Source: an uncultured Phycisphaerales bacterium (GTDB lineage: Bacteria; Planctomycetota; Phycisphaerae; Phycisphaerales; UBA1924). From it: 7,366 bases of DNA. Location of the stretch: assembly GCA_937871415.1 (NCBI GenBank), contig CALMQD010000449.1, positions 1 to 7,366 of the forward strand, written 5' to 3'. Below the pieces are notes generated by a model. That model was not told the DNA's origin, searched no databases, and worked only from the letters and a program-made list of their open reading frames with translations. The translations under genes and the position numbers were made by a program. Below, piece after piece: positions 1-7,000 of the stretch; the first letter of the stretch is position 1, and every line of letters starts with the position of its first letter.

Positions 1-1430
1 GGGCGTTCGAGCGCCGTGGCGCCGATGGTGACGAACGCCGCGATCAGCCAGAGGGCCTGTCGCTCGCTCTTCCCGTTCTCGGCCTTGAGCACGCGCGGCT
101 CGCGAGCAGTCCCTGGGGCGATGCGTGTCGGTGCGACCGCACCTCCTCCGCCGGGCGAACCGAGCACCGATCCCGCCGCGCGAAAGGCGAGCACCAGCAG
201 CCCCGCGATCAGCGACACCGACAACGGGCCGCCCAGGGTGGCCGCGTAGTCGAACAGGATCGAGTGCGGCGAGGAAACGTCCTCCGGGCACAGCGGCGGC
301 TTGAGTCGAGTGAACACAGCCTGGAACGACTCGGGTCCGAGCGGCAGCCAGAAGAACTCGCGGAAGATCGCCGCGGCGCCCTCGAAGTAGAAGCCGCGGA
401 ACAGCAGCGAGCGCTCCGCGAGTTGATCGCCCAGACGCAGGCGGAGCAGCACGCCGAGGATCGGCGCGACGATCGCGGCGGGGCCGAGCAGGGGCAGCAA
501 CCGCCGCACCGATGCGCTGCCTTCGCGACGCGAGAGTTTCGAAGCCCCTCCCATCGCGCAAGCCGCGGCGAGCCCGACCGCACAGGCCGCGAAGCCGCCC
601 TTGGACTGCGTGAGCGCGAGCGTGATGCAGGACGCGGCGACGAAGGCGACGCCCGCCGCCAGCGCCCCGGCACGCGGGCGCGTGGCGCTGTCTTGGGCCA
701 TGCCGGAGCGAGCCCTGACCAGTCCGACCACGCACGCCGCGCCGACGACGGTCATCGCCGCGGAGATCGACGCGAGCACGTTGCTCAGGCCGAACCAGGC
801 GGAGGCGTCGTTCTGCATCAGCCGTCGTTCGTACGCGCGGGCCATGGGGGAATCCGGCGTCCAGCCGCGCGCCGCAAAGATCTGTTCGCGCGAGTGCCGG
901 AAAGCCTCGACCGCCGCCGGGTGCTCGATGAATGTCTGCACCAGCGACTTGACGAAGAGCAAGGCCGCAAAGGAAAGCACCGAGGCGAGCACGAGCCGCC
1001 GGGTCGGTGCATGCGGGAACGCGGCGAGGACCGCCGCGGCGGCCCACGCGCTCAGCCACGACGCCAGCACGCGCTGATCGTGGGGGAACGCCGGTGCAAG
1101 GAGTGCCGCCGCGATCAGCGAGCACGCCCCGGCCGCCATCAGGACGGCCAGTCGGGGCGCTCGCATCTCCCGCCGGAGGTGGACCGCCAACACCGCGGCG
1201 CCGAGCAGTGAGCACGCATCGAGCGCGATCGAACCCGTCGGGCCAAGCCCCGCCAGAGGCTCGTACGTGGAGAGCGGGTCCTGGTCGAACCCGGGAAGGG
1301 GCGAGAACGATGTCGCCGCACGCACGAAGAGCGGCGCGAGCATCAGGAACACGCCCACGAGCCCGATGCCCGGCGGGAGACTCCCGGTCGGCGCCTTGAG
1401 CGCCGTCGCGCCGGCCTGACCAAAGTTCAT
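1..1430 (-). CDS. O-antigen ligase/polymerase-like polytopic membrane protein (partial, runs off left edge)
   Basis: The minus-strand frame is open from an ATG at 1430 to the window edge (476 codons and 2 bases, no stop), so the C-terminus is missing. It reads as a polytopic inner-membrane protein with about ten or eleven hydrophobic segments, for example near residues 21-38, 92-112, 121-140, 144-166, 215-238, 255-273, 310-330 and 393-417. A large loop at about residues 332-392 holds Arg-rich RSLLFRGFYFEG and then GPESFQ and PHSILFDYAATLG. This matches the periplasmic catalytic loop of the Wzy/WaaL superfamily, in which Arg and His residues handle the polyprenyl-diphosphate glycan. QSKGG at residues 275-279 is also typical of the family. 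The expected role is to polymerise glycan units or transfer them to an acceptor at the outer face of the inner membrane. The start overlaps the stop of the upstream transferase gene (ATGA), and GGAAGG lies 9 bases upstream. Ligase versus polymerase cannot be decided from sequence alone. Confidence 0.8.
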   Translation of the reverse strand, partial: MNFGQAGATALKAPTGSLPPGIGLVGVFLMLAPLFVRAATSFSPLPGFDQDPLSTYEPLAGLGPTGSIALDACSLLGAAVLAVHLRREMRAPRLAVLMAAGACSLIAAALLAPAFPHDQRVLASWLSAWAAAAVLAAFPHAPTRRLVLASVLSFAALLFVKSLVQTFIEHPAAVEAFRHSREQIFAARGWTPDSPMARAYERRLMQNDASAWFGLSNVLASISAAMTVVGAACVVGLVRARSGMAQDSATRPRAGALAAGVAFVAASCITLALTQSKGGFAACAVGLAAACAMGGASKLSRREGSASVRRLLPLLGPAAIVAPILGVLLRLRLGDQLAERSLLFRGFYFEGAAAIFREFFWLPLGPESFQAVFTRLKPPLCPEDVSSPHSILFDYAATLGGPLSVSLIAGLLVLAFRAAGSVLGSPGGGGAVAPTRIAPGTAREPRVLKAENGKSERQALWLIAAFVTIGATALER

Positions 1431-2584
1431 CGTGCCCCGCCTTCCGCCTCGGTGCGGCTGTCTCCTCGCCGCGACCACTCATACAGCCCCAGCACGAGCA
1501 GAACGAGCGCGGTCTGCAGCAGCGCGAGCGCGCCCTGCCAAGGGCGCAGCGACGGCAGAGCGACGCCGGCGATCGCCGTGACGGCGGTGCAGCCGTAGAT
1601 GACCAGCACCGCCGAACGGCGCGACAGCCCGTGCCGGACGAGGCGGTGGGAAAAGTGCTGAAGGTCACCGACGAACGGGCTCTTGCCCTGGCTGAGGCGG
1701 ATGAGCGTGACCGACGCGAAGTCGTACAGAGGGATGGCCAGGATCACCAGCGGCGTGAACAGCGCCGGGAAGAGCGCGTGTCCCGGTGCATCGGTCGGGA
1801 GGTACGTGATGCGAATGGACAGGAAGGCGAGGAGGAAGCCGACCACCAGTGATCCACCGTCGCCCTGGAAGATCGTCGCGCCGCGCCGTCCGAACGGGAA
1901 GTTGAAGACGAGGAACCCGAGCAGCGCACCCACCAGAAGCGAGAGGCACGCTGCGATGAACCACTGCGGAACGGGCGCGACGAGCGCGGAGGTGAGGAAG
2001 AACGCGGCGCAGATGGCGCCGACCCCGGGCGAGAGGCCGTCCATGTTGTCGAGGAAGTTCATCGCGTTCGTGATCGCGACGATCCACAGCGTGCTCAGGA
2101 GCAGCGACAGCCAGGCGCCGTGGGCGGGGCCGTCGAGCATCGTGAGCACGCGCGTGTCCGTCAGCCAGCAGGCGCATAACGCAACGCCGAGCATGACCGT
2201 GAGTTTCGGAATCGCCGGAAGCGCCCGCCGGTCGTCGATCAGTCCCATGACGTGAAGAACCAGCGCCGCACCGAGCATGACCCACGCCTTGCCGGCCACA
2301 CCGACAAGACCGGGCAGGTGCGGCACGAGCCCCGGCGCCAGGCGGAGCACCAGGTCGGGACGCACCCGGACCAGCACCAGCGCCAGGGCCAGCGGGAGCG
2401 CGAAGGACCAGAAGATCGCCATGCCGCCGGTGTTGGGAACGCGACGGACAGCGGCCTTCACTTGTCCCTTCACCCCCGCGGAGTCCAGGGCGCTGAGCCG
2501 GTGCCCCAGGGCGCGGGCGAGCAGCGTCAGCGGCACCGCCAGCACGAACGAAAGAGCAACAAGCAGCAGGGCCGCTCCGGGCAT
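1427..2584 (-). CDS. WecA/MraY-family undecaprenyl-phosphate sugar-1-phosphate transferase
   Basis: A 385-residue polytopic membrane protein that should transfer a sugar 1-phosphate (GlcNAc-1-P in WecA and TagO) from a UDP-sugar to undecaprenyl phosphate, the first step of envelope glycan assembly. The family motifs appear in order: RRVPNTGG near residues 47-54, the Mg-binding GLIDDRR at 114-120, NAMNFLDNMDGLSPG at 173-187, GDGGS at 241-245, PLYD at 285-288, and the cytoplasmic HFSHRLVRHG at 310-319, which corresponds to the HxHxR motif. Length and motif order are normal for the family. The HFSHR form and lack of MraY-specific features favour a WecA/TagO-type enzyme over MraY. The frame stays open upstream to 2680, but ATG 2584 is preferred: the hydrophobic N-terminal helix begins there, and TACACT lies 6 bases upstream. 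The longer form would overlap the divergent gene. It is followed by the ligase-like gene with a 4-base overlap. The exact sugar is not predictable. Confidence 0.93.
   Translation of the reverse strand: MPGAALLLVALSFVLAVPLTLLARALGHRLSALDSAGVKGQVKAAVRRVPNTGGMAIFWSFALPLALALVLVRVRPDLVLRLAPGLVPHLPGLVGVAGKAWVMLGAALVLHVMGLIDDRRALPAIPKLTVMLGVALCACWLTDTRVLTMLDGPAHGAWLSLLLSTLWIVAITNAMNFLDNMDGLSPGVGAICAAFFLTSALVAPVPQWFIAACLSLLVGALLGFLVFNFPFGRRGATIFQGDGGSLVVGFLLAFLSIRITYLPTDAPGHALFPALFTPLVILAIPLYDFASVTLIRLSQGKSPFVGDLQHFSHRLVRHGLSRRSAVLVIYGCTAVTAIAGVALPSLRPWQGALALLQTALVLLVLGLYEWSRRGDSRTEAEGGAR
1440..1445 (-). promoter_or_regulatory. Candidate Shine-Dalgarno of the ligase-like gene
   Basis: GGAAGG on the minus strand, 9 bases before the ATG at 1430 and inside the end of the transferase gene. 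It is the only plausible Shine-Dalgarno found before any gene here, and it belongs to the one gene that must be translated from an internal position on its mRNA. It may also be chance in a GC-rich coding end. Confidence 0.35.
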
Positions 2585-2596
2585 GGTCCAAGTGTA
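2585..2596 (-). promoter_or_regulatory. Candidate -10 element and start region of the WecA-family gene
   Basis: On the minus strand TACACT (2596-2591) is followed by TGGACC and then directly by the ATG at 2584. A 6-base gap between a -10 hexamer and the start codon places the expected transcription start at or next to the A of ATG, so the mRNA would be leaderless. No Shine-Dalgarno is present. No convincing -35 hexamer lies 16-18 bases upstream, so the call rests on the hexamer and on the same pattern at three other genes. Confidence 0.45.
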
Positions 2597-2620
2597 GTGA
2601 AATCGCTGCTCCACCGGGTT

Positions 2621-2638
2621 GGCCGCAACCGTGCGGCC
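2621..2638. repeat. Inverted repeat in the divergent promoter gap (candidate operator)
   Basis: GGCCGCA-ACCG-TGCGGCC, a perfect 7-bp inverted repeat with a 4-base centre, lies within the 77-base gap between the WecA-family gene and the small divergent gene. It sits between the two candidate -10 hexamers (2591-2596 and 2650-2655) and covers the place where the -35 of the plus-strand gene would be. It could be a regulator binding site for both promoters. It could also be chance in GC-rich DNA. No regulator gene is seen in the window. Confidence 0.4.
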
Positions 2639-2649
2639 CGATCCCCTTG

Positions 2650-2661
2650 TATCCTTCGACA
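2650..2661 (+). promoter_or_regulatory. Candidate -10 element and start region of the small membrane protein gene
   Basis: TATCCT at 2650-2655 is followed by TCGACA and then directly by the ATG at 2662. The 6-base spacing is identical to that of the divergent WecA-family gene and again predicts a leaderless mRNA. There is no Shine-Dalgarno and no clear -35 hexamer. The spacing also supports ATG 2662 over the in-frame TTG at 2647, which would lie upstream of the hexamer. Confidence 0.4.
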
Positions 2662-2955
2662 ATGGCCCAGAACGCAACACGTCGTGGGATCATGGTGGCG
2701 CTGACGCTGGTCGCGTTGCTCGCGATCGCCGTTGTCTTGGTGAAGTGCTCCCGGGCCGGCGGCAAACAGCGACTTGTGGAGGTCTTCGACAACGGACCGC
2801 TGGTGAGAGGGCCTGACGGCACGACCCACCTGCAGGGCGGCCCATCGGAGGGGTTCATCTGGGTAGGCAAAGACGATCGCCCCCCGCCGGGCAAAAACTG
2901 GCGACCGGTCAACTACGACGAACTTTCGGCAGAGCAACGCCAGCGCATCCGATGA
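2662..2955 (+). CDS. Small single-pass membrane-anchored protein, unknown function
   Basis: A 97-residue protein that I do not recognise. After a short basic N-terminus (RR at residues 7-8), residues 10-28 form one strongly hydrophobic segment ending at Cys29. The following 68 residues are hydrophilic and should face the periplasm by the positive-inside rule. The soluble part is rich in Gly, Pro and Asp, with an aromatic patch GFIWVGK near residues 64-70 and NWRPVNYDEL near 79-88, suggesting a small folded domain rather than a disordered tail. The sequence before Cys29 (LVKC) is a poor lipobox because of the Lys, so a lipoprotein is less likely than a membrane anchor. It is divergent from the WecA-family gene, with which it may share control, and convergent with the GT10 gene 27 bases away. 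Codon use is GC-rich like the neighbours. ATG 2662 was chosen over TTG 2647 because of the upstream TATCCT. Confidence 0.75.
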   Translation: MAQNATRRGIMVALTLVALLAIAVVLVKCSRAGGKQRLVEVFDNGPLVRGPDGTTHLQGGPSEGFIWVGKDDRPPPGKNWRPVNYDELSAEQRQRIR

Positions 2956-2982
2956 CGATGAGGTCGCCGCGATCAGAGCCGA

Positions 2983-3966
2983 TCATGTGCTCGCCGTGCG
3001 CATCCATGAGGGGATCTCACGCCGGATCCATTCGACCAGGCGCAGATCGCCCATGGCGCGCCGTCGCGCTTCGGCAATGGCTTCCAGTCGCGAACGCCAC
3101 AGCCCGGTGTCGGCCAGGGCCTGCCTCACGGTCTCGACACCGCGGTCGGCAAGGTCCGGCAGCCGGATGAATGATTCGGGCGGGATCAGCCGTTCCGGCG
3201 CCGCGGGTCCGAAGTACAGCGGCAGCGCCCAGCAGATGAGCGCGTCCCAGAGTTTCTCGGTGACGTACATGTCACCTTCGGCGTAGTTCTCGATGACCAG
3301 CGCGCAGCGCGCCGGGCGGAGGACGTTGGCCTTGCTCGCGACCGGGCCACGTGGGCGCGTGTCGCCGGGCAAGCCGCGCCCGAAAAGGGAGAGATCGACC
3401 CCCGCCGCACGGAGCTTGCGGTAGAACTCCAGGCGGGCGAGGTGGCCCTCGATGAGACTCTTGCCCGGGGGCTTGCCGGACGAGATCGCCACGAGCGGCA
3501 GGACCTTGTCCGCTTCGTTCGGCGGAAGGGCGCGGAGCGTGTGGATGTCGTCCTCGAAGGTCCACATGGACGGCAGGACGATCGGGTGCGTCGCACGCGG
3601 ATCGGGCGCGTACACGCGGGCGCAGTGAGTCCTCGCCAGGTCCATCCACCGCTCCGGGATGAGCGCCGGCGGCTCGTAGATGAGAATCGTCGTTCGCGCC
3701 GGGTCGTGACCGAGCCACTCGTACCCGAACGGCACGCGCAGGGGCGAGGTGTTCTTCCGCAGCGCCTTGTACACGTACCGCTTCCACCCGCCGGCCTTGC
3801 GCGTGCCGAACGGCGGCGACGGCCAGTTCATGATGAAGCGGTGCGGGGCCTCACGATCCCAGCGCGCCAGCTCGAGGTCGTGGTGCCGCCCCGCGGGCTG
3901 CTCGCACTGATTCCACAGGTAGTCCGCGTCCTGGATCAGTTCGTTGAAGAGGCCGACGCGGGTCAT
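2983..3966 (-). CDS. Family GT10 (alpha-1,3/4-fucosyltransferase-like) glycosyltransferase
   Basis: A 327-residue soluble protein with no signal peptide or membrane segment, probably cytoplasmic or membrane-peripheral. The C-terminal half carries the GT10 signature. Residues 222-242 include ALVIEN (Glu226, Asn227) followed by MYVTEKLWDAL (Tyr234 to Leu243), then the conserved downstream stretch LPLYFGPAAPERLIPPESFI at about 248-267. Upstream, LVAISSGK (158-165) and DLSLFGRGL (191-199) match the start of the nucleotide-sugar-binding domain. Family members use GDP-fucose and transfer fucose to GlcNAc or glucose of surface glycans. The donor here is inferred from the family, and a related GDP-sugar is possible. 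The N-terminal half is weakly conserved in the family and gives no acceptor clue. The gene starts 39 bases after the ileS stop, with TACACT in the gap, so it may have its own promoter. The nearby envelope-glycan genes support a role in surface polysaccharide decoration. Confidence 0.85.
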   Translation of the reverse strand: MTRVGLFNELIQDADYLWNQCEQPAGRHHDLELARWDREAPHRFIMNWPSPPFGTRKAGGWKRYVYKALRKNTSPLRVPFGYEWLGHDPARTTILIYEPPALIPERWMDLARTHCARVYAPDPRATHPIVLPSMWTFEDDIHTLRALPPNEADKVLPLVAISSGKPPGKSLIEGHLARLEFYRKLRAAGVDLSLFGRGLPGDTRPRGPVASKANVLRPARCALVIENYAEGDMYVTEKLWDALICWALPLYFGPAAPERLIPPESFIRLPDLADRGVETVRQALADTGLWRSRLEAIAEARRRAMGDLRLVEWIRREIPSWMRTAST

Positions 3967-3982
3967 GGTGGGTGAGAGTGTA
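3967..3982 (-). promoter_or_regulatory. Candidate -10 element of the GT10 gene
   Basis: On the minus strand TACACT (3982-3977) is followed by CTCACCCACC and the ATG at 3966. The hexamer is identical to the one before the WecA-family gene, but the spacing to the start is 10 bases, predicting a leader of only about 3-4 bases. It lies inside the 39-base gap after ileS, so the GT10 gene need not depend on read-through. No -35 hexamer is evident. Confidence 0.4.
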
Positions 3983-4005
3983 GAGGCCGAGATGCCGCGG
4001 TGGAC

Positions 4006-7000
4006 TTACTGAACGCCCACGGCCTCGGCGTCCCGGTCGGAGAGCATCCCGCCGTCCGAGCGGCGCTTCACCGTGCCGTCGCGCTTCCAGCTGCGCTCGC
4101 AGCGCGGCTCGCCACGCAGGTCGATCACCCGCGCTTCCTTCGCGCCCGCCTCGAGCGTCACGCGGCTCACCCCGAGCAGGTCGGCCAGGTCGCGCGTGTC
4201 CAGGCGGGAGAGCGCGCCGTCGGGATCGGGCAAGACCACGCCCGCGTCCAGCGGGTTCTCGACGCCCAGCCCGGTTCGTCCGCGCTCTACCGCCGGGCCC
4301 GCGGCGTCGATGGCCTTCATCGCGGCGTCCCAGGCCTTGTCGGGCGCGACGCCGAAGGCCTTGGGAAACTCCTCGAGGTGCACACAGCGCTGTGTGTCGC
4401 CCGCGGGCGTCTTCCAGAGCGCCCGATACGCCTCGTCCGCCGTGTGCACAAGCACCGGCGCGAGCAGGCGGCACAGGCCGTCCGTCAGGTCCCACAACGT
4501 CGTCTGTGTTCGGCGACGACGCGGCGAGTCCTTGCGATCGCAGTAGAGCCGGTCCTTGATCGCGGCGAGGTACACGGCGCTGAGCGTCGTGTTGCAGAAA
4601 TCGTAGAGTTTCGCGTGCACGCCCGCGAAGTCGTACGCGTCGTACGCCGCAGTGACCGCCGCGCGGAGCTTGTCGAACTCGCCGAGCACCCAGGCGTCGA
4701 GCGAAGTCGGCGGGAAGTCCTGGAGCGCGACGCAGTGCCCGGTGTTCGCACCGCCGCTGCCGCCGGGGCACGAGGGCGTGAAGTCGTCGAGGTTGCTGAG
4801 CATGAAGCGCAGCGTGTTGCGGACCTTGCGGTAACACTCGCCCGCGAGTTCGAAGAACTCGTTGTCGACCTTCACGTCGTTGTCGTACGACAGCGAGCAG
4901 ACCCACCAGCGCAGCACGTCCGATCCGAACTTCTGGAAGAGATCGTCGACGCTGTCGCCCTTGCTCTTGCTGAGTTTGCGCCCGTCCTTATCGACCATGA
5001 ACCCGTGCGTGAGCAGGGTCTTGAAAGGCGTCTTGCCCGTCGCGCCCAGGCACGGCAGGAGTGACAACTGGAACCAGCCGCGGTGCTGGTCCGAGCCTTC
5101 GAGGTACAGGTCAACGAAGTACGGCTTGTCTTCGTGCGCCATGCCGCGCTCGCGCATGACGGCGTTCCAACTCGAGCCGGACTCGAACCAGACGTCGAGG
5201 ATGTCGCCGCCCTTCGTGAGAGCAGAGAGAGAGCCGCGAAGCCACGAAGCGACCGAGGGCGGGAGCGCGGCGTCGGTGCCCGGGTCGTAATGTTTGAGCA
5301 GTTCCGCGGGCCCGAGCGTGAACCAGGCATCGGACCCCTTCTCGCGGAAGACCTTGGCGACGGCGCGGACCGACGCCGCGGTCATCAGGCAGAGACCTTG
5401 CGGGTGTTCGGGGGAGGGCGGCGCGAAGAAGGCCGGGATCGGCAGTCCCCACGCGCGCTGGCGCGAGATGCACCAGTCGGGCCTTGCTTCAAGCATGCCC
5501 CGCATGCGGTTGCGGCCCCACTCCGGGACGAACTGCACAGCCCCCGGAGTCTCCGCGTTGATCGCGTGAAGCGCCATCGCACGGAGATCGCGGTTAACTC
5601 CGGTCCCGTCGCCGCTTTGTCGTTTGGTCGCTTCGTCGCTGCGTCCATCCACGCTCACGAACCACTGTTCTGTCAGGCGGAAGATCACCGGCCCTTTGCT
5701 CCGCCAGTCGTGCGGGTAACTGTGCATGAACTTGTGGTCGTGGAACAGGTGCCCCGAATCGCGCAGGTGCTCGACGACCTCGGCGTTGGCCTTCCAGATC
5801 GACTTGCCCCTCAGCCACGCCGGCGCCGAGTCGTCGTACGTGCCGTCGGCGAGCACCGGGCAGTAGAGCGGCAGTTTCTCGCGCAGGCCGGTCTGGTAGT
5901 CTTCCACGCCGTGTCCGGGCGCGGTGTGCACGAGCCCCGTGCCGTCCTCGAGCGTGACGTATTCGGCGGCGACCACCGAGAACACGCGCTGCAGCGCCTC
6001 CGCTCTGCTCTTCGACTCTGCGCCTTGCGGGCTGGAGGCTTGGTCCTTCGAGGCCTGAGATTTGGCCGCACCCTCACCCCGGCTCAAGTCCACGAATGGG
6101 TGACGGTACCGCAGGCCGACGAGCCTGTCGCCGGTTGTGGTCGCCAGGACGCGGACCTCCTCGGCCTTTGCGCCCTTGGTGACGCGCTCCACCGCCGCGA
6201 GGGCCAACACGGTCACGTTGCCGTCGACCTTGACCAGCGCGTACTCCATGCGCGGATTGACCGCGATGGCCAGGTTCGCCGGGAGCGTCCACGGCGTGGT
6301 TGTCCAGATCATGAAACTGGGGCGCTGCGTCGGGCGCGGACCCCAGTCTTCTTCGCCGTCCGTCTCTTCCTCGGCCTCTGACTCACCTTCGCCGCTTCGC
6401 CCATCCGTGGCTGCTTCCTTCGGAAGCCCGAACGCGTCATAGACCTTCTCGGCGTCCGCGGCTTCGAAATCCACGTACACGCTCAGGTCCTCGCGGTCCT
6501 GGTATTCCAGTTCCGCTTCCGCCAGCGCCGTCTGATTGTCCACGCTCCAGTGCACAGGCTTGAGCGCGCGGTAGACCAGCCCCTGCTCGACGAGCGCCGC
6601 CAGCACCTCCAGCGTCGCCCCTTCGTACGCCGGCGCCATCGTCAGGTACGGATGCTCATAGTCCGCCAGCGTCAGCAGGCGCGACATCTGCGTCTTGTGC
6701 AGGTTGACGAACTTCTCGGCATACTTCTGGCACTCGCGGCGCACCGCCATCTTCCGCGTGCCTTCTTCGAGCCCCATGAGTTTGTCGAGTTTGCCCGCGT
6801 CCTTGAGTTCGGTCATGACCTTGTGCTCGATCGGCAACCCGTGGCAGTCCCACCCGGGCACGTACGGGCAGTGCACACCGCTCATCGACTTCGACCGCAC
6901 CACGAAGTCCTTGAGCGTCTTGTTCATGAGGTGCCCGAGGTGGATCGAGCCGTTGGCGTAGGGCGGGCCGTCGTGGAACACGAAGCGGCCCTTGCCGACG

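Noticed and set aside
264..1211. 315-codon plus-strand open frame at the left end
   Set aside because: The product is an Arg/Gly/Glu-rich low-complexity string. The opposite strand encodes a membrane protein with ligase-family motifs in one uninterrupted frame.
2585..2680. Longer N-terminus of the WecA-family protein starting at 2680
   Set aside because: The extra 32 residues are not hydrophobic and not family-like, they would overlap the divergent gene, and the TACACT hexamer sits just before ATG 2584.
2740..2751. Lipoprotein signal (lipobox) around Cys29 of the small protein
   Set aside because: The residue before Cys is Lys (LVKC), while lipoboxes need a small residue there; a simple membrane anchor fits better.
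1665..2912. 415-codon minus-strand frame overlapping the WecA-family gene and the small gene
   Set aside because: The Arg/Pro/Ala-rich product has no motif. The neighbouring frame carries all WecA/MraY motifs, and this one crosses the divergent promoter gap.
2956..2982. Possible bidirectional terminator between the convergent small gene and GT10 gene
   Set aside because: Only GATC-AGAGCC-GATC is present; the 4-bp arms are too short and there is no T-run on either strand.
4000..5064. 354-codon plus-strand open frame antisense to the 3' part of ileS
   Set aside because: Compositionally biased product (Arg, Ala, Val), no recognisable domain, fully opposite a certain gene.
5083..6381. 432-codon plus-strand open frame antisense to ileS
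   Set aside because: It lies wholly opposite the conserved catalytic and editing domains of IleRS, and its product is Arg/Val/His-rich without motifs. It is a by-product of GC-rich third positions.
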